NCBI GenBank assembly: GCA_030160035.1
Contig: BSNO01000001.1
Span: 1,240,001-1,304,000 of the forward strand
Reading direction: 5' to 3'
Source: Rhizobium albus
GTDB lineage: Bacteria > Pseudomonadota > Alphaproteobacteria > Rhizobiales > Rhizobiaceae
DNA length: 64,000 nt
The position numbers and the translations under genes are program-made. The stretch's first letter is position 1, and every line of letters starts with the position of its first letter. This document shows, in pieces, positions 42,587 to 51,232 of this stretch. The notes under the pieces were generated by a model. It was not told the origin of the DNA, ran no database searches, and saw only the letters and a program-made list of their open reading frames with translations.

Positions 42587-42796
42587 ATGAAACTCAGCGC
42601 ACGCAACGTGTTCGAAGGCAAGATCGTCGAAATCACCCGGGGTGCCGTTGCCGGCAAGGTGAAGATCGACATCGGCGGCGGACACCACATCACCTCCACC
42701 ATCACGGTCGAGGCGATCGACGATCTCAATCTGTCCGAAGGCAAGACAGTCACCGCGATTGTCAAATCCTCCGACATCATCCTCGGCGTCGACTGA
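42587..42796 (+). CDS. mop: Molbindin, single-Mop-domain molybdate/tungstate-binding protein
   Basis: A 69-residue protein that is one complete Mop domain: MKLSARNVFEGKIVEI, then GAVAGKVKIDIGG, then a C-terminal SSDIILGVD, the oxyanion-binding pattern. It oligomerises to store molybdate or tungstate in the cytoplasm. AAAGGA precedes the ATG at 42587. It overlaps the 3' end of the converging ABC ATPase gene by 20 bases. Confidence 0.92.
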   Translation: MKLSARNVFEGKIVEITRGAVAGKVKIDIGGGHHITSTITVEAIDDLNLSEGKTVTAIVKSSDIILGVD

Positions 42797-43577
42797 CCCC
42801 TTGAATTTGCGGCACGGCGATCGTCGTGCCGCTTGCGAGCGTCTCCACCGCGATCTCCACGCCATAGACGTTTCGAAGCGCCTCTGCCGTCAGCGTTTCG
42901 CGTGGCGCGCCCCGGGCAAGAATGGCCCCATCCTTCATGAGGATCACATCGTCCGCAACCGCAAATGCATGGTCCGGGTCGTGCGTTGACATGAGGATCG
43001 TGAAGCCCGCCCGCGCCAGCCGTGCGGTCTCGGCGAGGATCAGCGCCTGATTGCCGAAATCAAGGCTCGCTGTCGGCTCATCCAGCACCAGTAGCGTCGT
43101 GTCCTGCGCAAGGGCGCGAGCGATCAGGACCATCTGGCGCTGGCCACCTGACAGGCGCGAGTAATCGGCATCGAGAAGATGCTTCATCCCGATGTGTCCA
43201 AGCACCGCTACGACCCGTTCGCGGTCGCGCTTGCCCGGTGCGGCAAAAAGACCGAGATGCGCCTGCCGGCCCATCATCACCACGTCACCGACGGTGAAGG
43301 GGAAGGGCGGTGCGTGTTGCTGCGGGACATAGGCGATGCGGCGCGCCTTCTCCGTCGCCGAAAGGCTCGTAATTGGCGCATGATCGACCGTCACCGATCC
43401 GGCGAGCGGCGGAATGAGGCCGATCAGCGTCTTCAGCAAGGTCGTCTTTCCGCAGCCATTCGGCCCGAGCAGGCATGTGATCGTACCGGCACTGATGGTG
43501 AGATCGATACCCGACGCGATCTGCGTCCGGCCGTAGCCGATGGCAAGGCGCTCGGCGCAGAGCAGGGTCACGACCAT
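42777..43577 (-). CDS. FecCD-type ABC transporter ATP-binding protein, probable molybdate/tungstate importer
   Basis: A 266-residue ATPase: Walker A GPNGCGKTT, signature LSGGQRQMV, Walker B LLVLDEPTASLD, switch STHD. It belongs to the FecE/BtuD class used for iron complexes, vitamin B12, and, in the MolBCA type, molybdate/tungstate. It overlaps the permease gene by ten bases. Neighbours (Mop, TupABC, ModA-like) favour the oxyanion reading, which remains inference. It is the last gene of the seven-gene minus-strand operon. Confidence 0.88.
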   Translation of the reverse strand: MVVTLLCAERLAIGYGRTQIASGIDLTISAGTITCLLGPNGCGKTTLLKTLIGLIPPLAGSVTVDHAPITSLSATEKARRIAYVPQQHAPPFPFTVGDVVMMGRQAHLGLFAAPGKRDRERVVAVLGHIGMKHLLDADYSRLSGGQRQMVLIARALAQDTTLLVLDEPTASLDFGNQALILAETARLARAGFTILMSTHDPDHAFAVADDVILMKDGAILARGAPRETLTAEALRNVYGVEIAVETLASGTTIAVPQIQGVSRRRG

Positions 43578-44569
43578 GCCCTCCGTCCGCGCGCCAGCAG
43601 ATAGACGAAGACCGGTGCCCCGATGACGGCGGTCAGGATGCCGAGCGGTACTTCCTTCACCGCGATGGTGCGGGCGATCGTGTCGACGATCAGCATGAAA
43701 CCTGCGCCGATCAGGATCGCTGTCGGCAGCAGGCGGTGAAAGCTCGGGCCGACCAGCATGCGCGCGAAATGCGGGATGATGAGCCCGACCCAGCCGACGA
43801 CGCCCGCAAAGGAGACGACTGACGCGGTGATCAAGGTCGCCGCGACGATCAGGATGATGCGGATGCGGCCGGTGTCGACGCCGAGCGCACGGGCCTCCTC
43901 GTCGCCCATCGCAAGGACATCGACCTTGTGGCGCAAGAGAACCAGAGGCACGAGCGCCACCATCGCGAAAGGCAGGGCCGCCATGATGTCGCTGCCGGCA
44001 GTCGCCGCGAGACTGCCGAGCAGCCAGAAGGTGATGGCGGGCAGCTGGTCATAGGGATCAGCAAGCACCTTCAACAGCGACGTCGCCGAACCGGCCAGCG
44101 CGCCGATCACCACGCCGGCAAGCACCAGCACGAGCACCGTGTCCTGCCGCCGGATGCCGGCCGCCAGCCCCATGACCGCACCCACGGCCGCGAGGCCGCC
44201 GACAAAGGCGAGCATCTGGATGCCGATGACCGGGAGCGACAGGAAGATGCCGATGACGGCACCGAGCCCCGCGCCAGCCGAGACGCCGAGAATATCGGGC
44301 GAGACGAGCGGGTTGCGGAAGATCTGCTGGTAGACCGCGCCGGCCGCCGCCAGGCAGGCGCCGAGTGCGAGCGCGCCGAGCACGCGTGGTAGCCGGATCG
44401 ACCAGATGACGATCCCAGCCTGCGAGTCCGATACGGCCTGTCCAAGGACGACGGCGAGAATGTCGGCGAGGTCCAACCGGTATGCGCCGATCGTCATGGC
44501 GAAGAGCGCCAACGCGACGATGCCGAGAGCGAGCAGGAGCAACGGCGCCGTCAATCGACTGCTGGTCAT
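43568..44569 (-). CDS. FecCD-family ABC transporter permease, probable molybdate/tungstate importer
   Basis: A 333-residue permease with about ten membrane helices. RLPRVLGALALGACLAAAGAV and FRNPLVSPDILGVSAGAGLG are FecCD-family signatures, and GWVGLIIPHFARMLVG lies near the C-terminus, where the ATPase docks. A 72-base gap separates it from the binding-protein gene upstream. Confidence 0.9.
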   Translation of the reverse strand: MTSSRLTAPLLLLALGIVALALFAMTIGAYRLDLADILAVVLGQAVSDSQAGIVIWSIRLPRVLGALALGACLAAAGAVYQQIFRNPLVSPDILGVSAGAGLGAVIGIFLSLPVIGIQMLAFVGGLAAVGAVMGLAAGIRRQDTVLVLVLAGVVIGALAGSATSLLKVLADPYDQLPAITFWLLGSLAATAGSDIMAALPFAMVALVPLVLLRHKVDVLAMGDEEARALGVDTGRIRIILIVAATLITASVVSFAGVVGWVGLIIPHFARMLVGPSFHRLLPTAILIGAGFMLIVDTIARTIAVKEVPLGILTAVIGAPVFVYLLARGRRAWS

Positions 44570-44641
44570 GTCCTGTCGCCACTTGAAACACTGATTCTGC
44601 AGGTGAGGCTATCGCGTTGAAAGATCAGGTGCCGCCCCATG

Positions 44642-45697
44642 TCAGCGCGGTGAGGTCGGTGGACGGCCATCCGACCATTCGACCAGCGTGTCCAGCTCCG
44701 CCTCCGAAAGCGTCACGTGGTAGAAGAGCTCGTAGAAGGCGCGCGTGTCCTCGCGAATGTCGAAGTCGATCCGGTCCGGGTAGAAAAGTCCGCTGAGCCA
44801 TTTCAGGCCGATGATGCGGTTGATCGAAGGCGGTCGGTCGATCCAGCCGAACGGTGCCGTCGGGCTCAGGAAAACGCGCTCGCTGCGCACGGCGTCAATG
44901 CTTTGCCACAGCGGATCGGACCAGACGGCTGCGTAAAAATTGCGGTCCCATCTGATGATCGTATCGGGATTTGCGGCAAGCACCTGCTCCATCGAGGCCT
45001 GCACCAGGCCGCGCTGGCCGTTGCCGGGATCAGCGACGTTGCGCCCACCGGCACGCTCGATGATCTCGGTGTTGATCGAACCCAGCAAGCCGGTTTCGAG
45101 CCCATCGGGTCCTCGGGCGAGATAAGTGCGCGGACGCTCCTCTACCGGCACCTCGGTCAGAACCCGGTCGATATCGGCGAAGGTCTCCTCCACATAAGTG
45201 GCCAGTTCCAAGCCACGCTCGGGCACGCCCAGCGCTTCCCCAACAAGGCGCAAAGCCTCCGCGGTGTTCTCGAACCGTCCGTCGATCAGGAGATAGGGGA
45301 TGCCGGTCTGCTGCTGCACGCGATCGGCGAGCGACACATAAGTACCCGTGACGGAACCGAAATCGAGAATGAGATCGGGCTCGATCGACAGCACCACCTC
45401 CAGATTGGCTTCCCCGCCGCGTCCCGTCAGCCGGCCCGTCTCGGGCAGATCGCGATAGGGCTCGGCGATATAGGGCATTTCTTCCGGGTAGGGCCGGCGT
45501 GGCCAACCAGTCATCACCTCGGGGCGCAACGCATAGAGCAGCACCATGGCCGGCGGTCCGGCGGCATAGACGCGCTGAATCTCGTCCGGAATTTCGACCA
45601 CGCGCCCCGCGCTGTCGGTGATCGTGCGCGCATGAGCGATCGGCATGAAGAGGAGAGACGCGAGAATTACGGCAGCAAGTTTTGTCGTGATCGTCAT
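44642..45697 (-). CDS. FepB/BtuF-type ABC transporter substrate-binding protein
   Basis: A 351-residue class III periplasmic binding protein. The signal peptide runs from ATG 45697 (MTITTKLAAVILASLLF) to AHA. RTITDSAGRVVEIPDEIQRVYAAGPP is the family's opening pattern, and the long backbone helix is present. The start overlaps the upstream ModA-like gene by four bases. The metal-chelate ligand usual for the class is doubtful here given the oxyanion-transport operon. Confidence 0.87.
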   Translation of the reverse strand: MTITTKLAAVILASLLFMPIAHARTITDSAGRVVEIPDEIQRVYAAGPPAMVLLYALRPEVMTGWPRRPYPEEMPYIAEPYRDLPETGRLTGRGGEANLEVVLSIEPDLILDFGSVTGTYVSLADRVQQQTGIPYLLIDGRFENTAEALRLVGEALGVPERGLELATYVEETFADIDRVLTEVPVEERPRTYLARGPDGLETGLLGSINTEIIERAGGRNVADPGNGQRGLVQASMEQVLAANPDTIIRWDRNFYAAVWSDPLWQSIDAVRSERVFLSPTAPFGWIDRPPSINRIIGLKWLSGLFYPDRIDFDIREDTRAFYELFYHVTLSEAELDTLVEWSDGRPPTSPR

Positions 45698-46443
45698 GGC
45701 TGCGGCTCTCCCAGCTGCGTGAACCCATGGCGCTCGAAAATGTCGCCGGCGCTCCTGCTCGACAAGTGCTCGGCGAAGCGCTCTGCCGCATCTCCAGCGC
45801 CCTTGAGCAGCGCAAGGCCATAGGTTGCGCCGACCGCCAGATTTCCCGGCAGATCGACAAAGCTCAACGATGGCTCTTCTTGCAAAGCGATGATCGCATT
45901 CGTTCGATAGGTGAAGAAACCATCGGCTGCGGGCCTTGCCATCAGCCAGGCGTAGAGATTGCGGCCGCCGGGCGCCTTCGGCTTGTCCGCACTGCCGGTC
46001 AGCTGTCGGGCTCTCTCGCTCAAATGGTCGAAGCTTCCGGGCCGCAGTGCATCGCATCGGCGGAAGAACTCGAGCGCATAATCGCCGGAAGGATCGTCTC
46101 CGGGCGTCGACATGCCGATCGTCAGTTCGCGCTCCAGCAGGGCATCGAGGAGTGTGTCCGGCTCAAGCGTCAGCCCGGCGCGCAGGATGAGGCAGAGCGT
46201 GTTGCCGACGATCGCGCGCGGCGGCCTGGCCAGGCCGGCTTCGTACAGTTGCGACGGGTGATGAAGATCGGCGGAGAAGAAGAGGTCGGGCCGTTGCCCG
46301 GTCTCGATGCGCTGGCGGAGCAAACCGGATGCGCCGAAACGGGTGGTGACCTGCGTTTCGTTCGCCGCGCCATAGGCCGCTGCAATTTCGCCGATGACAG
46401 CCTTCAGGCTGCCGGCGGCGTGGATCGACACCCGCGCGCTCAT
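45694..46443 (-). CDS. ModA-like extracytoplasmic-type binding protein without visible signal peptide
   Basis: A 249-residue type II binding-protein fold resembling ModA: VSIHAAGSLKAVIGEI with the oxyanion serine, TRFGASGLLRQRIETGQRPDLFFSAD (two adjacent parts). It has no signal peptide from any start in the frame (46443, or 46494, which overlaps tupA). It may act in the cytoplasm as a sensor or buffer, or be exported in another way. It lies between tupA and the FecCD-system binding protein. Confidence 0.78.
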   Translation of the reverse strand: MSARVSIHAAGSLKAVIGEIAAAYGAANETQVTTRFGASGLLRQRIETGQRPDLFFSADLHHPSQLYEAGLARPPRAIVGNTLCLILRAGLTLEPDTLLDALLERELTIGMSTPGDDPSGDYALEFFRRCDALRPGSFDHLSERARQLTGSADKPKAPGGRNLYAWLMARPAADGFFTYRTNAIIALQEEPSLSFVDLPGNLAVGATYGLALLKGAGDAAERFAEHLSSRSAGDIFERHGFTQLGEPQP

Positions 46444-46477
46444 CGCGTCCGGGTGTCTGATTTCAGAGATCGAGAGA

Positions 46478-47308
46478 TCAGCTCTGGCTCTCATCGGCGT
46501 CCGGGAAGAACAACTGCTGGCCGTCGATCTTGTAGTCTTCGATCGCCTGCTGGCCTGCATCCGAAAGCATCCAGTCGATGAAGGTCTGGCCGGCTTCCGC
46601 CTTGACGTTTTCGCAGTGCTCGGGGCTCACGAGAATGATGCCGTAAGGGTTGAACATCGCTTCGTCGCCTTCGACGGCAACGGTGTATTCGCCCTTGTTG
46701 CCGTAGTTGATCCACGTCGCGCGGTCGGTCAGCACGTAGCCGCCCATGCCGATACCGGTGTTGAGCGTCTCTCCCATTCCGGAGCCGGTTTCGCGATACC
46801 AGCTGCCGCTGACGGCCGCGACATCGATGCCGGCCACTTCCCAAAGCTCCAGTTCCTTGCTGTGCGTGCCGGAATCGTCGCCGCGAGATGCGAAAATGGC
46901 TTCGCTTTCAGCGATCTTGGTTAGCGCATCGACAACGTCGGTCGAACCGGCGACGCCGGCGGGATCAGCGGCAGGGCCGACGATGACGAAGTCGTTGTAC
47001 ATCAACGGTTCGCGCGAAACACCGAAGCCAGCCTCGACGAAGGCTTCTTCCTGCGCCGTTGCATGCACCAGCAGAACGTCGCCATCACAGTTTTCGGCGT
47101 TGTTGATCGCCTGGCCGGTGCCGACCGCAACGACGCGAACCTCGATGCCTGCTTCTTCCTGGAAGATCGGCAGCAGATGCTGGTAAAGGCCGGACGCTTC
47201 GGTCGAAGTCGTCGACTGGACGATGATGAAGTCACCTTCCTGGGCGAGAGCCGGTGCGGCGGCGAGCGTGAAGGCCACGCCCGCGGATAGCAGTGTCAGT
47301 CTGGTCAT
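46478..47308 (-). CDS. tupA: Tungstate ABC transporter substrate-binding protein TupA
   Basis: A 276-residue periplasmic protein with signal peptide ending PALAQE. IIVQSTTSTEASGLYQHLLP is the TupA pattern, where the TTST threonines/serines hold tungstate, and ASRGDDSGTHSKELELWE is the second conserved ligand segment. TupA is highly selective for tungstate. It lies after the permease and ATPase genes in the order tupB-tupC-tupA. Confidence 0.92.
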   Translation of the reverse strand: MTRLTLLSAGVAFTLAAAPALAQEGDFIIVQSTTSTEASGLYQHLLPIFQEEAGIEVRVVAVGTGQAINNAENCDGDVLLVHATAQEEAFVEAGFGVSREPLMYNDFVIVGPAADPAGVAGSTDVVDALTKIAESEAIFASRGDDSGTHSKELELWEVAGIDVAAVSGSWYRETGSGMGETLNTGIGMGGYVLTDRATWINYGNKGEYTVAVEGDEAMFNPYGIILVSPEHCENVKAEAGQTFIDWMLSDAGQQAIEDYKIDGQQLFFPDADESQS

Positions 47309-47341
47309 GGGTCGTTTCTCCCGTTGGATTTTTCGTGTCGG

Positions 47342-48085
47342 TTAGAGAAGGATTTCGCCGGCCGCGAAGGCGCGCGCTTCCGGCGTATTCGGACGATCGA
47401 AAAAGTCGGCGGTGCGGCCAGCCTCGATGATCCGGCCGCGATGCATCAGAAGCACGCGCTCGGAGAGCCGCCGCGCCTGCGCCATGTCATGGGTGACGAG
47501 CACGATGATCGTGCCGACCTTCGCAGCGGCGCCGATCATCTCCTCGATGCGCAGCGTCGAGGCGGGATCGAGGCTCGCCGTCGGCTCATCCAGGAAAAGG
47601 ATTTCAGGCTTGAGCGCCAGCGCGCGGGCCATGGCCAGACGTTGCTTTTCACCGCCGGAGAGAAGGCGCGCCGAGGTATCGGCAATAGCGGAGAGGCCCG
47701 CCTGGTCGAGCGCTTCGTGCGCGAGCGCCTGGGCGTCACGGGTGCCTTGGCCAGCCTGCTTCAGCGCATAGATCACGTTGGCGATCGCCGAACGGCGAAA
47801 CAGCACGGGATGCTGCAACAGCATGCCCACCTTGCGGTAGCCGTCGCGCGAGGGCGTCGAGCCATTCCAGGACACGTCACCCCGGTCAGGCTTCTGCAGC
47901 CCGGCAAGTGTCTTGATCAGCATGGACTTGCCGGCACCGTTGGGGCCGAGGATGGCGGTCACGGCATCACCGCCGAAGACGATCTGTTCGACGCCGAGCA
48001 GGAGCCTGCCGCTGCGTTCGATCTTGAGGTTGTGGCCCGAAACGGGGGTGGCGGAAAGCGCCTTGGTGTTGGTGCGGTCAAGCAT
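47342..48085 (-). CDS. tupC: Tungstate ABC transporter ATP-binding protein TupC
   Basis: A 247-residue ATPase from ATG 48085, eight bases inside the tupB end; an ATG at 48109 is also in frame. Walker A GPNGAGKSM, signature LSGGEKQRL, Walker B ILFLDEPTASLD. It energises TupB. Confidence 0.9.
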   Translation of the reverse strand: MLDRTNTKALSATPVSGHNLKIERSGRLLLGVEQIVFGGDAVTAILGPNGAGKSMLIKTLAGLQKPDRGDVSWNGSTPSRDGYRKVGMLLQHPVLFRRSAIANVIYALKQAGQGTRDAQALAHEALDQAGLSAIADTSARLLSGGEKQRLAMARALALKPEILFLDEPTASLDPASTLRIEEMIGAAAKVGTIIVLVTHDMAQARRLSERVLLMHRGRIIEAGRTADFFDRPNTPEARAFAAGEILL

Positions 48086-48785
48086 AGGCGGCGCGCTCCG
48101 CAGTTCCACGCAGCGCGAAGACCAGGCTGTTCACGGCAATGGCGATCGAAACCAGGATGATGCCGAGGCCGAGCGCGAGCGCCAGATTGCCCTTCGCGGT
48201 TTCCAGCGCGATCGTCGTCGTCATGACGCGGGTGACGTGGTTGATGTTGCCGCCGACGATGATGACCGCGCCGACCTCTGCGATCGCGCGTCCGAAGCCG
48301 GCGAGCAGCGCGGTCATCAGCGAGAATCGCCCCTCCCACAGCAGCGTCACCAGCCGCTGGCCGCTGGTCAGGCCGAAAAGGGTCATCTGCTGGTGATATT
48401 CGTCATTCAAATCCTCGATCGTCTGCCGTGCGAGCGCTGCGATGATGGGCGTGATCAGCAGTGACTGCGCGATGATCATCGCAGTGGGCGTGTACAGCAG
48501 TTGCAGCGGCCCGAGCGCTCCGGAATTCGACAGCAGCAGATAGACGATCAGGCCGACCACAACCGGTGGCAGGCCCATGAGCGCCGTGATGGCGACAACA
48601 ATGGCAGTACGGCCCGGAAATCGCGACACCGCAAGAAATGCACCGAGCGGCAGTCCGATGATCGCGGCGACGATGACAGCCGAAAGGCTCACCTGCAAGG
48701 ACAGGAACACGATGGCGCGCAGATCGGCATCGAAAGATGCAATCAGCCGAAAGGCCTCGCCAAACGCGTCCGCAAAACTTTGCAT
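48078..48785 (-). CDS. tupB: Tungstate ABC transporter permease TupB
   Basis: A 235-residue membrane protein with about five helices, and the EAA-type loop in FGLTSGQRLVTLLWEGRF followed by AIAEVGAVIIVGGNI, the TupB/ModB ending motif. First gene of the minus-strand oxyanion-transport operon. Its promoter region (48786-48832) contains ModE-like half-sites. Confidence 0.92.
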   Translation of the reverse strand: MQSFADAFGEAFRLIASFDADLRAIVFLSLQVSLSAVIVAAIIGLPLGAFLAVSRFPGRTAIVVAITALMGLPPVVVGLIVYLLLSNSGALGPLQLLYTPTAMIIAQSLLITPIIAALARQTIEDLNDEYHQQMTLFGLTSGQRLVTLLWEGRFSLMTALLAGFGRAIAEVGAVIIVGGNINHVTRVMTTTIALETAKGNLALALGLGIILVSIAIAVNSLVFALRGTAERAAYA

Positions 48786-48832
48786 TTCGTGTTATTTTGT
48801 CCGTTAATCTTATGTGAAATGGACAATATGGG
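48786..48832. promoter_or_regulatory. Regulatory region of the tup operon with ModE-like half-sites
   Basis: Directly upstream of tupB is an AT-rich stretch with TTGTCC (48797-48802) and GGACAA (48821-48826) as an inverted repeat 18 bases apart. GTTATTTTGTC at 48791 and, on the minus strand, ATATTGTC then ACATAAG six bases further resemble the halves of the E. coli modA operator as I remember it. This may be where the ModE-like or HTH-PBP regulator acts. Confidence 0.42.
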
Positions 48833-48962
48833 ATGAAAAGCGCAGGCGCAACGCCAAATGACCCGTTTCAGGACGCGGCCGACATCGTGCCGCAGTCGCA
48901 ATCTGCGGCTGCAGCGGGCTTTGTCGGAAGAGCTGCGGCGAAAGTCTTAGGATGTGGGCGTC

Positions 48963-49970
48963 TTAGAGCGCGGCGAGAGAAAAGCCGTGTGCGTAGGGGT
49001 CGCGATCGTCGATGAAGATCGTGTTGAGCCCGGTAACGCGCGCCCAGCCGCCGATGGACGGAATGATCGCCGGCTTGCCGCCGACGGTCGTCTCACTCTC
49101 GACGCGGCCGTGGAAGAGGGAGCCGATGATCGATTCGTGGATGAAATCGTTGCCCGCTTTCAGTCGACCTTTTGCCGCCCAGTGCGCCATGCGCGCCGAG
49201 GTGCCCGTGCCGCATGGCGATCGGTCGATCGCGGCTTCGCCGTAGAACACGGCGTTGCGCGCATGCGCTTTTGGATCGCGCGCCGCCCCGGCCCACAGCA
49301 CGTGGCGCAGGCCCTTGATGTCGGCATGTTCCGGGTGCTGAAACGCGTATTTGGCGTTCAGCGCTGCGCGCAGGCGCGGGCTCCACGTCAACAGGTCCTG
49401 CACGGACACGTCGGCAACATCGGAAAATGCGGCCTGCGGCTCGACGATGGCGTAGAAATTGCCGCCATAGGCAACGTCCACCGTGATCTCGCCCAGGCCT
49501 TCGACGTCCGCCGTCAGCCCTTCGGCATGGAGGAAGGACGCGACATTGGTGATGCGCACCTCTTCAACATAGTCGCCTTCCTGCCGGTAGGTTGCGGTGA
49601 CGAGGCCCGCCGGCGTGTCGAGCTTTACGATGCCCGGCGTCTTCGGCTTGACCAGCCCGTGTTCGATCATCGTCGTGACCGTGCCGATGGTGCCATGGCC
49701 GCACATGGGCAGGCAGCCCGACGTCTCGATGAAGAGGATGGCGACGTCGCAGTCCGCCCGAGTCGGCGGGTAGAGGATCGAGCCGGACATGATGTCGTGG
49801 CCGCGCGGCTCGAACATCAACCCGGTGCGGATCCAGTCATATTCGGCGATGAAATGCGCGCGCCGCTCCAGCATGGTTGCGCCCTGAAGCTGCGGCCCCC
49901 CGCCGGCAACGACGCGAACGGGATTGCCGCAGGTGTGACCGTCGATGCAGAAGAAGGAGTGGCGCGCCAT
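48963..49970 (-). CDS. Proline racemase family, probable 4-hydroxyproline 2-epimerase
   Basis: A 335-residue enzyme with both catalytic cysteines of an epimerase: LPMCGHGTIG and DRSPCGTGTSA. FFCIDGHTCGNPVRVV opens the fold. With a D-amino-acid-oxidase-type flavoprotein and a DapA-family lyase adjacent, it fits the rhizobial hydroxyproline route: trans-4-hydroxy-L-proline to cis-4-hydroxy-D-proline. A 3-hydroxyproline dehydratase would lack one cysteine (usually Thr), so that alternative is unlikely. Confidence 0.9.
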   Translation of the reverse strand: MARHSFFCIDGHTCGNPVRVVAGGGPQLQGATMLERRAHFIAEYDWIRTGLMFEPRGHDIMSGSILYPPTRADCDVAILFIETSGCLPMCGHGTIGTVTTMIEHGLVKPKTPGIVKLDTPAGLVTATYRQEGDYVEEVRITNVASFLHAEGLTADVEGLGEITVDVAYGGNFYAIVEPQAAFSDVADVSVQDLLTWSPRLRAALNAKYAFQHPEHADIKGLRHVLWAGAARDPKAHARNAVFYGEAAIDRSPCGTGTSARMAHWAAKGRLKAGNDFIHESIIGSLFHGRVESETTVGGKPAIIPSIGGWARVTGLNTIFIDDRDPYAHGFSLAAL

Positions 49971-49980
49971 GGGAATGCTT

Positions 49981-51228
49981 TCAGAACCGGTCCGGTGAAT
50001 AGGGTTTAAGCGGGATTTCCGTCTCGCGGTCGAGTGCGATGTCGGCCACGAGCTTTGCGGTTGCCGCCGATTGCGTCAGGCCAAGGTGGCCGTGGCCGAA
50101 GGCATGGATCACGCGGGGCACGCGGTGCGATCGGCCGATGGCGGGCAGGGAATCGGGCAGGGAGGGCCGAAAGCCCATCCATTCCGTCCCACCCACAGGG
50201 TTCAGTTCCGGAAGAAACCGTGCCGCCTTGGCCAGCATCGTCTTGGAGCGTTGGAAGTTCGGCGGGCGGTCGAGCCCCGCCAGCTCCACCGCGCCGCCGA
50301 CGCGCACGGCCTGGCCGAGCGGCGAGACCACGAAGCCATGGTCGTCGAAGATGACCTGACACTTGAGATCGAACGCCGATTTGGGCAGCGTCGTGTTATA
50401 GCCGCGCTCCGTTTCGAGCGGGATCCGGTCGCCGATCAAGGCAGCCAGCCGATGCGACCAGGCGCCGGCCGCAATCACCACCTGCGCGGCGAGCAGCGAG
50501 CGCCCATCGGTGAAGGAGAGGCGGACGCCCGCATCTTCGACAGCCATCCGTTCGATATCGGCGATTTCCAGATCAACGCCTTGGGCCACGGCGCGCTCGC
50601 CAAGCGCAACGACATAGGCTTTCGGGTCAGCGACGTTCGACCAGCCGGCCACGTAGGTGCCGTGGCGAAAGCTCTGCGCGATGCCCGGCTGGATCGCGTC
50701 TATGCCGGCGCGGTCGAGATGGCGGTGGCTGATGCCGTACTCAGTGCGCCGATCCCAACCGCGCGCAGCCGCATTGAAGCTGCGTTCGGTGTCGTAGAGA
50801 TGCAGGGCTCCGCGTGCCACGATCATGTGCTTCAGGCCGGTGCGCTCCAGAAGCTTCTCCGTCTCGGCCTCGGCCACACGCATCAAGGCCGCCTGCGCCG
50901 CAATACTGCGCTCGAAGTTCTTGCTGCTGCCTGCCTTGAAGAACCGCCACAGCCATGGCGCGATCGTCGGCAGATAGGCGGGCGGCAGCGAAAGCGGCCC
51001 GGTCGGGTCCATTAGCCAGAACGGCGCCTTCAGCATGATGCCCGGCGAGGCGAGCGGCAGAATGTCGGAAAAGGCAAAGGCGCCGGCATTGCCAGCGCTG
51101 GTCTCCGCCGAAATGCCCTTGCGATCGATCAGCACAACCGTGAGACCGCGCTCTGCGAGATAGAGCGCGGTCGTCGTTCCGATCACACCGGCGCCGATGA
51201 CGGCGATATCGTATCGGCCGGCGTTCAT
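49981..51228 (-). CDS. FAD-dependent D-amino acid dehydrogenase/oxidase (probable D-hydroxyproline oxidase)
   Basis: A 415-residue DAO-family flavoprotein: FAD motif IGAGVIGTTTALYLAERG at the N-terminus, DRKGISAETSAGNAG, and a C-terminal HAFGHGHLGLTQSAATA that closes over FAD. The ATG at 51228 (MNAGRYDIAVIG) is where homology begins. It oxidises the D-imino acid made by the epimerase. It sits ten bases upstream of the epimerase gene. Confidence 0.9.
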   Translation of the reverse strand: MNAGRYDIAVIGAGVIGTTTALYLAERGLTVVLIDRKGISAETSAGNAGAFAFSDILPLASPGIMLKAPFWLMDPTGPLSLPPAYLPTIAPWLWRFFKAGSSKNFERSIAAQAALMRVAEAETEKLLERTGLKHMIVARGALHLYDTERSFNAAARGWDRRTEYGISHRHLDRAGIDAIQPGIAQSFRHGTYVAGWSNVADPKAYVVALGERAVAQGVDLEIADIERMAVEDAGVRLSFTDGRSLLAAQVVIAAGAWSHRLAALIGDRIPLETERGYNTTLPKSAFDLKCQVIFDDHGFVVSPLGQAVRVGGAVELAGLDRPPNFQRSKTMLAKAARFLPELNPVGGTEWMGFRPSLPDSLPAIGRSHRVPRVIHAFGHGHLGLTQSAATAKLVADIALDRETEIPLKPYSPDRF

Positions 51229-51232
51229 GGGG

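Noticed and set aside
48833-49015. Plus-strand 60-codon frame after the tup promoter
   Set aside because: Starts well but turns Arg-rich and enters the 3' end of the epimerase gene antisense; no ribosome site or motif.
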